Source: Saksenaea vasiformis B4078 | Lineage: Eukaryota; Mucoromycota; Mucoromycetes; Mucorales; Saksenaeaceae | Reading direction: 5' to 3' | NCBI GenBank assembly: GCA_000697055.1 | Contig: JNDT01001459.1 | Span: forward strand, 1-64,000 | DNA length: 64,000 nt | Shown: one piece after another, positions 22,720 through 33,753 of the stretch | Layout: every line of letters begins with the position of its first letter | Position numbering within the stretch: the first letter of the stretch is position 1 | Notes under the pieces: model-generated | The model's input: only the letters and a program-made list of their open reading frames with translations | Told to the model about the DNA's origin: nothing | Database searches by the model: none | Made by a program: the position numbers and the translations under genes

Positions 22720-23535
22720 TTACTGGTGCCAACATTAACTTCTGTGGGCGCTGTAGGTCATCGTAACTCAGTTAAATTCCGAGCCAATTCGGATTACTTG
22801 AAATATATATAAAAAGAACGAGGTTTGAAAACGCTTATAATTGGTAGAGCACATGTGCACCAAGGAATGATGCGGTGACTTAGACAGTACTAGGCTACAC
22901 CGAGGGCGACAAGGTCGGCTGCCTACTTCTCCGTTTGGATCAGAGTGTGCGACCCTCCTACCTCATAAGAGGACTGTCTAGACATCACCACCTATGATAA
23001 GACACGACTAGAATGCACCAGAGGGCGCGCAAGGTCTGGTGTCCTACACTCCGTTCGGTCAAAAGGCATCGCAGACCTCTTGACCTCATAAGAGGCGTGT
23101 CATATCAAGGTTATTCCTGGCATTGATAATAATTTCCGTGGGTGCTGTAGATCACCGTAGTTCATCGTAGCTCAGATAGACGCATGTCAACTTGGATTAC
23201 TTGAAATATATATGAAGAGAGCGAGGTTTGAAATGCTTATAGTTGGTAGAGCACATGCATACATTACCATTTGAAACGATTCCCGTTGCATATGCACCAG
23301 GGAATGATGCGGTGACTTAGACAGTACTAGGCTACACCGAGGGCGACAAGGTCGGCTGCCTACTTCTCCGTTTGGATCAGAGTGTGCGACCCTCCTATCT
23401 CATAAGAGGTCTGTCTAGACATCACCACCTATGACAAGACACAGCTGGGATGCACCAGAAGGGCTGTAAGGTCTGATGTTCTGCACTCCGTTCGGTCAAA
23501 AGGTATCGCGGGCCTCTTAAGCGCATAAGGCAGGT
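22720..23535 (+). repeat. Two tandem copies of the dimeric dispersed repeat
   Basis: Copy 1 starts near 22720 and copy 2 near 23111. They share long near-identical blocks, including GATGCGGTGACTTAGACAGT, ACTAGGCTACACCGAGGGCG and ACAAGGTCGGCTGCCTACTT. Each copy contains two related halves of about 95 bp: both have a GAGGGCG...CAAGGTC...CCTAC...CTCCGTT-GG order ending ACCTCATAAGAGG. Upstream of the halves lies TTGGTAGAGCACATG, which recalls a tRNA D-arm/A-box, though no convincing B-box is seen. The array ends about 100 bp before the SF3B2 start codon. The same element occurs inverted at 10.66-11.07 kb. Confidence 0.85.
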
Positions 23536-23638
23536 ATGTCTGAGTCTCAAGTTGATGATGACGTAACCAAACGAGAAGTTGCTCGGTCACAAAATCTGGA
23601 ATCTCACCCGAAAGTGCGACAAAAAGTCTTAACTGATC

Positions 23639-25834
23639 ATGGTCGCTGAGGTCAAAACGAACGAGACGCAACCGGTCTTGAATGGATCCGTAGATCAGAA
23701 GAAGAAGCTTTTAAAACAAAAGAAGCGAGATAGAAAAAAGGCGAGAAAGCAACGTCTTGAAGAGGAAGCCAAGTTGCGAGCAGTGAGTGTTCTGGTCAAC
23801 CGAAACAACTCATCTAAGTGTTGAAAATCTCTAGGAACGATTGAACGGCAACAACAACAACGATGGATCCCTTGATGACGTTGAAATAGAATACGTTGTT
23901 CAGTCCATTGATTTGGATAGTTTGAAGAAGATCAATGGCCTGGAAGAAGTTGATGAAGACACATTGCAAGAATTTTCAGACGTCTTGAAACATTTCCAGA
24001 AATCGGGAGAAGCAACAGAAGAGGTAATTTGAAGTGAGTATTCTGTGAACCAAGATTAATAGCTTCGTAGGGTGGCGAAGGTGCTGAGGAAGGAGAAAAA
24101 CCTGACCAAACTGCGAATGAAGATCTTGCCGATTCCGAGAATGAAAACGAAACCGAAGATGCACAAGCCATGTCAAAGAAAAAATTAAAACAACTTACAC
24201 GTCTAAGTGTTGCAGAACTTAAGCAGTTAGTGAAGAAGCCTGAAGTTGTTGAGGTAACGTTTGAAGGGTTACACCTTTTTTTTTGTTATTGACATCTTGC
24301 ACAAGTGGTGGGATGCGACTGCTGCAGATCCAAGATTGTTGGTGGAACTTAAGGCATACCGCAATACAGTACCTGTTCCTGCACATTGGAGTCAGAAACG
24401 AAAGTACCTTCAAGGAAAACGAGGCATTGAAAAACCACCATGGGAGCTGCCTGGTACGGGAATATCACTTGTTATGGAAGCATAGGATCTAATCATTTGC
24501 ATAGATTTCATCAAGGATACTGGCATTATGGAGATGCGTGAAGCTGTTAAAGAAAAGGAAGATGCGGCACGACTTAAGAACAAGACGCGTGAACGCGTTG
24601 CCCCGCGGATGGGCAAACTCGATATCGACTATCAGAAACTACATGATGCCTTCTTCAGATTCCAGACAAAGCCAAAGCTGACTATACACGGAGAACTGTA
24701 AGTGCTAGAGCGGTAAGAGATTGGTGACTTATGTTGTCCATCTCAGGTATTATGAAGGAAAAGAATTTGAGACAAAATTGAAGGAAAAGAAACCCGGTCA
24801 ACTATCAGAAGATCTCAAAGCAGCATTAAATATGCCACCATTGGCTCCGCCACCGTGGTTGATTAATATGCAGCGCTATGGACCTCCACCTAGCTATCCT
24901 AGCCTGAAAATTCCCGGTTTGAACACACCTATTCCGGATGGAGCACAATGGGGTTACCATCCTGGTGGCTGGGGAAGACCACCTGTTGATGAGGTACGGT
25001 TAGTTGATCCTTGGCGCAATATCTCTAACCTTGTTTAAAGATGAATCGTCCATTATACGGTGATGTGTTTGGCTTGACCCAGTTGCACGACGACGTGCCA
25101 CCTGAGGTATGTAGCTTACGATAGGAGATTGAGCTTGAATTCACCATGCATTAGGTTGTTGAGCCTATTGATCGACATTTGTGGGGTGAACTCGAATCTG
25201 ATGAAGGTAGGTGGAAAGGTTGCAGGGAGAAAATAGTGCTGATCGTCTCTACCTTGCAGAATACGAGGAAGAAGAAGAGGAGGAGGAAGAAGAGGAAGAG
25301 GAAGAGGAAGCGGAAGAGGAGCCACAGCAAGAGGAGGAACCAACAGAGCCCCTGCCGCCGGACGAGACGACACTCAAAGAGGGACTTGTGACACCATCTG
25401 GAATGGCTTCCGTCGCATCTGGTCTGGAAACCCCTGACTTCATCGAACTTCGCAAGGATGTGCGTAAACCACAAGAAGAGGATGAAGGGCCCAAGCAATT
25501 ATATCAAGTTCTTCCAGAGGTGCAGAAGAGCATCACTGGCTTTATGGGATCACAGCATGGTTATGATCTGGGTACTGTAGAAAAGCCATCTTCCACTTCA
25601 CGATCATCAAAACGTAAGCTTGGCGACAATGTGGATGTTGCCATCGATCCCAGCGAGCTGGAGAGTGGTCTGGACGAGTCTACACTTCGTTCCAAATATG
25701 AAGCACAGATGAAATCAAAATTACCAGGTGGTGGAGCTAATGAAGACCTGTCGGACATGTATGCAGAACACGCAAGTCGGCAGGCAAAAAAGCTCAAGGC
25801 AAAAGAGAGCAAACGAAAGGATCCCAAATTTTAA
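23639..25834 (+). CDS. SF3B2: Splicing factor 3B subunit 2 (SF3B2/Cus1-like)
   Basis: A U2 snRNP subunit of the SF3b complex, acting in nuclear branch-site recognition. From ATG 23639: a Lys-rich N-terminus (KKKLLKQKKRDRKKARKQR), acidic linkers, then the DUF382 domain starting DPRLLVELKAYRNTVPVPAH, with HWSQKRKYLQGKRGIEKPPW and RMGKLDIDYQKLHDAFFRFQ. The PSP domain follows (GQLSEDLKAALNMPPLAPPP, then INMQRYGPPPSYPSLKIPGL). Next are NRPLYGDVFGL, a long Glu run, a Pro-rich stretch with GLVTPSGMASVASGLETPDF, and a C-terminal Lys-rich end. TAA is at 25832-25834. About seven short introns. The promoter is squeezed between the start codon and the repeat array that ends near 23535. Confidence 0.95.
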
Positions 25835-26255
25835 ATAAATTGTTTTCATTGTGGATAAATACTACAAGGGAAGAAATAAGCAATCGATTATTACTGTGTG
25901 AGATTTTGCGAGGTCTCTGTGTTTGCTCTTCCATGAGAGATGGGTTACATATGTAATTGGACTCTTTCGATGGGAAACCAATGTCTCTATTGACACTGTC
26001 GAATTCTCTATCAGTGAGCGGTTTGGAAAATGCGTTCGTTGATGACAGACGAATATTGTGCTGACGAGCAGTGAGCCTTTCTGCGGAGAAGCGAGTGCTT
26101 CTGCTTCAAGCCAAAAGTGCGTTTCCTCCTTTAGCGCTAGACTTGGTTCTTTCTGTATGCAACATTTATTTAGAGTAACGTAAAACCTATTTCAATAGAC
26201 GGTACACGGTGATACCAAACAAATACAGAGCAAACAATTCAATAGATAGTAATGC
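25835..26255. other. 3' flank of SF3B2
   Basis: No gene recognised. The stretch contains the SF3B2 3' end and otherwise unremarkable AT-rich sequence. Confidence 0.4.
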
Positions 26256-26540
26256 TTATACAATCACATGGCTATGAATGCTTGCGGAGCGGACTAAGTT
26301 TGTTACCCAGAGCTTCGTTTCTAGAATCTGCAATTCATACTCAACTTCATTAATGCAGTATCTCATCGATGACAGATGATAGAAAACCTCAGAGAAGCAC
26401 ATCATATAAAGAAGCTGGAGCAGCATCAACCCTAATAGGATTTGAAAAGCATACTCAAGGTCTAAGTCTGCGCTCTGGGGTGCCTTAAAAGGGCAGTAAA
26501 CCGACGTTGGATGAAACACCCTGTGACCACTCTGTGACAT
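26256..26540 (-). CDS. Putative small membrane protein
   Basis: A 94-codon single frame starts at ATG 26540. It has a strongly hydrophobic stretch (YAFQILLGLMLLQLLYMMCF) followed by a charged segment (INEVEYELQILETKLWVTNL). It is divergent from VPS8 with 162 bp between the starts. No family is recognised and the length is within chance, so this is a tentative call only. Confidence 0.25.
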   Translation of the reverse strand: MSQSGHRVFHPTSVYCPFKAPQSADLDLEYAFQILLGLMLLQLLYMMCFSEVFYHLSSMRYCINEVEYELQILETKLWVTNLVRSASIHSHVIV

Positions 26541-26702
26541 GGTAGCGAAGACATATCTGATTTCTATTCATATTTCATATCACAATCTCACAATCCATTT
26601 GCGAGATTCCTTCCCTACCGTTTAATAGCAATCGATCATTAGTAGCTTCGTTGTTCTTTTGATTGCTACGAAATCATCTTATCCTGTAGCGTTTGAGACG
26701 AC

Positions 26703-29700
26703 ATGGATTCCTCCAATGCAGCAGGATTATCAGCTCCAACGACAAGCAGCCTGTCCGTCGATGATATGCCCAAATCTGATAATACTACCCCTTATGATAC
26801 CTATACCGATGATACGAACCATCTCACCGTACCCGTTATGGAACACAGCACAAGCACGAGTACCATCCAATTCCGCAACAACTACGATGCTCTATTGAAA
26901 GAAGTGCTGGATGATACCTCTGACGATGACGACGAGGAAGAGCTCATGCTGGACCATATTGACATTGACTTGGATACAGCCACAGCTGAGCTTCCTGATG
27001 AATTACGAGAAGCTCTCGAAAATCGTTCATTAGCTGACAAATACTTGGCGAACCTGAAGACCTATATGAGCCATCGTCGAACGCAGTCCATGAGCTCTTT
27101 GACAAGTGGGAAAGGAGACTTCTCGAGGTAAAACAAGATAGAAAGCATTACATGGATAACCTATTGAATTTATTTAAAAAGTCCCAGCACACCTTTGCAA
27201 CCGACGTTTAACCAACCACTTTCGCCAAAGAATTTCCTTCGTACACATCCTGATCCATTATCGAAAGTTTTGGATGCTATACCTTACCAAACACGACTTA
27301 TCAACGGCGTTCAATCGCTAACGATACTTGAACAAAAATTTCATGCGCTTCAGATTCCCGAGCTTAACCTTCCCGTCATGTCCGAGACAGTCATACGATC
27401 ACGTTTGGATGACCTTTATAAGATCCAAGATGACTTGTATATTCATCTTCATGGCGGGCCTTTGGTAAAGAATGCTCATCTCGCGCATAACATTGGAGAA
27501 AAGAAACGCACCAAGGTGACAAATTTGTTGGATAAAATATCAAAAGAGATTGGACTGTACGAAGAGTTTGTGAAACGAGGTAGGCAGTGGGAAGAACGAC
27601 AATGAAATTGATATTTATGCTTGCTGGCGTAGCAAATTATCTTAGCCTGGAGAATATTCTTAACGAATCCGACAACTCCAGTATTGACGAATTTCATGAT
27701 TCTGAGACGTTTGAAACGGAGACCAGCAGTTTGATGCACTTTGTACGTTAATAGAGAGAGAAGTTAGATAGTGGTGCTGATCATGCGTTTGTTCAGGATT
27801 CCTCTTCCGATATGTCAAAGCTATCGTCCGGAACACCTGTTTCACCTGCTGCTAACTCTTCACTTTCTCCCGTCCCATTTACTCAGAGCGCCACTTTATC
27901 CCCAAATCCTCCACGACGCGCCACATGGCACCCTGAATTTATTACAACAGATTCTCGTCCTTCCAGCAGCTCACCAATACCCCGAGTACAATCCCCTGCT
28001 GGATCATCGACTTCTCGACAATCTTCAGATGTTGCAAATGCGTCTGATCATTCGTCAGCATTATCCGTCCTATTAAGCGACCATCCATCTCGAGCAGATA
28101 GTAAAGAGGGATTGGAACCATGGGAAGCATTCAAGTGGACACCCCTGGTTAAAATATCGGATCAACTTTATTCAGACGCCATCAGGAAAAGCAGTGGACT
28201 TGTCTCTGTTCTTGCTGTAAGTTTCTCATTTTGTACTACGAGTTATGGTGCTTATATTTGTGTGGAACTTTATTAAAGGTGAGTGGTATCATAGCTGTTG
28301 GGACGACGCGCGGCCTTGTTTTTATCTATGACTATTCGCAAAACCTAAAATGTATCTTGGGAGACAGTGCACGCGGTAAGAGTTGAGCTACCCCTTTTTC
28401 CTATCATGGAGTCGCTAACCGCGCCTTTTCTTCCTGCAGCGGTGGAAGTAGGCTCAATCACGTCCTTGGCAATATCTGCCGACCACACTACGGTCGCATG
28501 TGGTCATAGTCAAGGTTATATTGTTGTATGGGATATTCGGAAACCATCACAACCTCTACGTACGATCGATCCTATACCACCCAGCCAAGTTGCTTCAACA
28601 GGCACCCCTCAGCAACAGCAATTGTCACGAAAAGAGGGTCATGTCAAAGGCACAGCCATTCTTCATATTGGTTTTGTTGGCGTCAAAAAATCCGACATTG
28701 TTTCGGGCGACGATCGTGGCATGGCGTTTTATCACGTCCTTTACAAAGTTGTGATGGTGAATGCCGTGGATACAACTCGAATTCTGGGCCGTTATCAAAA
28801 CCTCTCGTTCCCCTCAGAGCCACCAACTGGTTCGCCTAACGGTTCAATCTATGCACGAAATGTGGCAGCAGAAGATGTACCTCACGCTGTGAAGCCCAGA
28901 AGGCCAAGCACCGTATTTGCCATGCAACCGTTGCCACTAGGCCAATTGCCTCATCCGGCAGAGAACTTTGGACTAGTAGCTCTGTTGACGCCGTACAAGG
29001 TAACTGTGATGCGTGAAGTAAAGAAGGGTACTTATGCCATCCTAGATGATTATTGTAGGTCTCAAACCTACTCCGCAGACGCAGTACAAATTCGTAAAGC
29101 CGAAAGTAGCTGCTCCTGGCACAGCTCCAGTCGACACGCATCGAATGGAGTCAACTGACTCACAGCAAGGAAGTTCTTTAAATCTCAAGCCAAGCACAGA
29201 GAGCCTAGCCGGTTGTTTGGCATGGCTACCGGTCACTAAAGCTAACGCCTCAACTACAAAAGAAGCCGTCAAAGGTAATTCATCTATGCCAACGTACAAG
29301 GATTGACAATAATGTTAGACAAAAAAGTAAAGGACGCAGTAGCATCATCAGATCCAATGCTAGCGTTTTCGTGGGGAAACCACCTGTTTATTCTGCGTGT
29401 TGGTGTAGAAAGTAGCGATGTTGTCCGCCAAAACGGTCGAACCCAACGCTTTTCTACGAGCAACAAAAGCAAGCGAGGTACTAAGCTTGAATTTGTCAAG
29501 CTGGGCGAATGGAAATGTCGGGATCCAATTGTTGGTCTTCATTGGATCAATCGACAGGTAAATATATATTACTATGCTTGTCAAAGATGTTTGCTCATGC
29601 TATTTGAAGATTCTTGTTCTTATCACGCCAAATGAGGAAATGATTCTTTTTGATCCTAAAAAGATGATGGAAACAGAAAGAGCAAGCATTCGAAATAAGC

Positions 29701-32700
29701 AATTGATCTATCATGATTGGTTCAGTGGACCACTGAAAGACCATGTTAAGGAACCAGCTCCTGTAGCACATCATCTCTCTACTAGTGCTGGTGAAGAACA
29801 AGGCACGGTAAAAAATGTTGAAATGGCATATTATCATTCACTGCGAGGATACAAAGGGAAGCTCTTCCTCTTGGTACGTGTTTTGGATATTCAATATGGC
29901 CGTCGCTCAATCAATGATAATTAGGGCTTGAAACAAGTTTATATTGGTACTTTACTTTCTTGGGCTGATCGTATTATTGCCCTTGTCAAAACAGGCGATT
30001 TTCTGGAAGGCATTGAACTGGCAACCCTGTTTTATAATGGCAAATGCATTCAGACAGTCGTGGGACTTCCCGAAGACGAAGCTGTACGTAAGCAGGTTGT
30101 AGGCGAAAAGCTGATGGAGCTGCTCGTTGCATCTCTCAACTATGCTTTTTCATCGAAACGTACTTATGACGGTATGGCGGATGAGGCAACAGGTGGCAGC
30201 GCAGTCCTTTTCCGTGATCTTGCTACAGGATGTATTGAAGCATGTCTCAGTATGAATAACTTTGAGTTTCTCTTTGAAACGGTCTATGATCGGTTTGCGG
30301 AAGTCAACGTACGGGGCATCTTTTTGGAGGTCCTCGCACCACGCATCGTGCAGAAGCGCTTGACAGACCTTCCTCCAGCCATCATGAAAGACCTTGTGGA
30401 TCACTTTGGTGAAAAGAAATTGCTAAACGAGCTCGAGCAGGTGATATGGCACGTCAATCCTCAGTGTCTTGGCATCGACCAGATAGTGACAATGTGCCAT
30501 CGTGAGGGGTTGTATGAAGCCATGATGTATGTCTGGAATCGAAGCATGGATGACTACGTTAGTCCTGTGGTTGAAATGCTCAAGGTCATTCGTGCAGTCC
30601 TCAAGGCTGAGAATACTCAACCGAGCGATACAGACCAATTTGCGTCCACATCGATGATGCGATCACCTAGTGTAGAGAGCAGACAAAGCAATGGTACGGG
30701 ACATAGTATGCGACAGAATGCGGAGAAGCTTTTTGATTACTTAAAACTCGTTTTGACCGGACGAACCTTTCCCGATGGAGAACTCATGTCCAAATCGAAG
30801 GCAAATGAAGCCAGAAGCGCAGTTTATAGCTTTGTTTTCTCTGGACGTTGCGTGATTTGGCCTCGTGTAGGTGGCAAGCTTGTGTTGACGGCCGATGACG
30901 AAAAGGAAACATTTGAGCCGACCTACCCATATCTACGCTTGCTGCTTCGCTTCAATACGAAAAAGTTTCTGGAAGCGTTGGTTGTCGCCTTTGAGGATCC
31001 ATGGCTGAATGGAGGCGATGACATTTTGACTACCAAGATAGAACCAGAAGACATGCCTGGAAAGGTGATCTCGCGTCAGATTATTGTCAATACGTTGCTG
31101 GATGTGATGGGTGTCGGTCTTATGAGCAGAGATCTTCCGCCACCCAGACCAAAACAATCCATATCAACATCCACAGACCATTCCTCCTTTGGCCCACCTG
31201 TCCCTGGTTCTGCACAAGGATCCGACACCGCGTCGTCTTACGGCTACGCAGAAAATGACGGTCTCGTTGAATTTTATATGTTTATCGCATCCAATCTGCA
31301 CAAATATACGACATTTATCTTGTTGCCTCCCAAGACGTTGCACAAAGTACTGATTCGTCTTGCGGAAGATCATCGTAAAGATACACGTGAAGAGCGCCAA
31401 CGTGCGGTGCAGAACTTGCTTACTGTCTACAGACCTACGAACGAGGAACAAATGGTGCTGTTGTACGAAGATGCTGGTTTTTGGCAAGTGCTTGAGGATG
31501 TCTATCGACGTGATGCAAAGTATGGAAAATTGGTAGAAACCTATCTCAAAGACGATGAGAGAAAGGACATGGTCTTTACGTGCGTAAATGAGCTCTTGAA
31601 CGAGCAATCAAAACTCACCGACAAGCAACGTACGGAAATCAAACGCGTATTCATGATCCGTTTATCACAGTTTGTGGAGATCGATGGACAAAAAACGGCC
31701 GAGATTGTAGAAAATTTCTTTGAACGTAAACATGGCGATGCGATTCGACGACTAGAAGAGGATCAAGAATTTGATGACGATGAGTACCATACGACCGCTG
31801 ATAAACGTGTATTTTCTTATCTGCGAGGTTTACTCGAACCAAATGACCGTGACCATGTTCATTTTGACAAGATCCTTGTGGATGGATTCCTTGATGACGC
31901 GGGTATGATGGTGCAACGACGCTCTTCGCCGGTGAGTGCTGCGCTTCAGGAGCGCTACATCGATTTGATGTGTCGCTTTGACCCTTCGGGGGTGTACAAC
32001 TTCTTCAACACGAAACTCGATGGCAACGTGAATATGGATACGGTGCTTAAAAGCTGCGAGGAAAATGGAGTGATGGATGCCGTTGTTTGGATCATGGAAA
32101 AGAGTGGAGACACGAAGGGTGCGCTGGAAAAGATGCTAGAAGTGGCAGCTGAGAAGGTAGCAACGATCTTGTTCGTCATTAGAGATCCCAGTTCAACGGG
32201 CGAATACCGATGGACGTTTGAGAAGCAGGGCACCATCAGTAGCTCGTTGATCGGATTGAACGGTGTCTTACGTGTCGGTACGCAGTTGTGCGAAAAGAGC
32301 AGCCAGATGGCGATGAATACGTATACGACGGAGGTGGACAAAGAGGAAGAGGAGGAAGAAGAGCAGGGAGAAGAGGGAAAAGATACATCGAAAGAGACAG
32401 AGCTGGAAGGTCAAACAGAGGAAGGAGATGAAGTTGAGTCGTTATGGTTCCGTCTTCTCGACGCGTATGTGGAGTCATCGATTGAAGTTTACAATGCGCT
32501 GGGTTCTCTGGATGAAAAGGATGCAATGCCTATGGGACTGCATCAGCATGTCATATCTTCCTTCAAATCATACGTTCAATCGATCTTGACGTCGCTTCTC
32601 TTATCCACATCACCGCAAGTATCACTTCCTCGTCTTTTACTGCAATTGATTCAGTCGCAAGCGCGTGGCGAGACGACATTTGCTGATTTCAGAGATATCT

Positions 32701-33110
32701 TCTTGAGCATGCTCGATACGTACAAATATGAAGGGAAATTGTTGGAGATGACCAACCGTTTATTTGAACGCGATTTGTTTGGTAGTGTTCAGGAGATGGT
32801 TCGCAAGAAAGGCCGGGGCTGGCGACCACGGCGAGCGATATGTGAAATATGTACAGCTACTGTGCTTGATTTAAAATTGATGCAACCGCCATTGGCATGG
32901 GGGCTGGAAGAAGAAGACGAAGAAAAAGAAACAAACGAAGCACCCATGGAACAGCAAGAAGATAAGGACGTCGTTGTGTTCCGATGTGGACACGTATACC
33001 ACCGGCACTGCATGAATCGACAATTGGATTCGGCACAGGCTTGTTCTGTGTGTCATCTTACGACACCCAAATCAAACAAGGACAAAGGCAAAGAAAGAGC
33101 ACAGTCGTAG
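26703..33110 (+). CDS. VPS8: Vacuolar protein sorting-associated protein 8 (CORVET subunit)
   Basis: VPS8 is a tethering subunit of the CORVET complex that binds Vps21/Rab5 on early endosomes. About ten exons encode roughly 1,900-2,000 residues, longer than the yeast protein because of an extended Ser/Pro-rich N-terminus. A WD-type propeller begins near VSGIIAVGTTRGLVFIYDYS and ITSLAISADHTTVACGHSQG, with IVVWDIRKPSQPLRTI and HIGFVGVKKSDIVSGDDRGM. A long alpha-solenoid lies in the last exon (29.9-33.1 kb, about 1,060 codons). The C-terminus has a RING-H2-like finger: CEIC ... RCGHVYHRHC ... CSVC. An acidic Glu run lies near 32340-32400. The start is ATG 26703 (MDSSNAAGLSAPTTSS); the small 5' exons are by eye. 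Confidence 0.92.
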
Positions 33111-33753
33111 TTTTTTTTATTAATAATCGTTCCTTTAATGTCACACACCTCTTCCTCTTTTTTTTTATAAGTTCATACCCGAAAATAAAACGATTATACA
33201 TAGGTTTTGGTAGATTCCGTATTGGTTTTCGTTGCTAGCAAATAATCTCTGGTGTCTTTTGTTTTCACCACAGAATCTCTGCCTTACGTACATAGACTTT
33301 GACAGAGTTCTAGTACTTCTACTTTTAACTGAGTAAAGAAGAGAAGAATAACTACTTACCATAATGGTGTTTATCACTGGTTTGGGTTAAAGAGGAGTAT
33401 GGACATATCGTGGAAAAGTTGTCAAATCAGGTGGTTCAAATGACACAACGTGCACGGGTATCCTTTTGATCAGGTTACACCAGCTATTGCTGATACTGAA
33501 TGGGCAAATCAGAAGCGTCATAAAACAATAAGAAATCAATGGAAACGCATCAATCAAAAAAAAAAAAAAAAGAAGAAGAAAAGACCCTCGGATCTACCTC
33601 AGCATCTCAGTGTAAGCAGAAGGCCTTTTTTAACTGATTTTTTCAGTTTTGCTTGAGTCACCCAAAAAAGGTGATGGTCAGGCTCCGCGCCTTTCAAACT
33701 GACTTTCTTTTTTTTTCCTTCTATTTTGAAACCTTCTTTCCTTTCCTTGGCCC
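33111..33753. other. Intergenic between VPS8 and the VTC gene
   Basis: About 640 bp, holding a poly-A run of about 16 A near 33555-33575 followed by GAAGAA repeats, and a pyrimidine-rich stretch directly before the next start codon. No gene is seen. Confidence 0.45.

Noticed and set aside
22840..22870. tRNA gene at TTGGTAGAGCAC
   Set aside because: Only an A-box-like D-arm is seen. There is no acceptor pairing, anticodon arm or T-loop; it belongs to the dispersed repeat.
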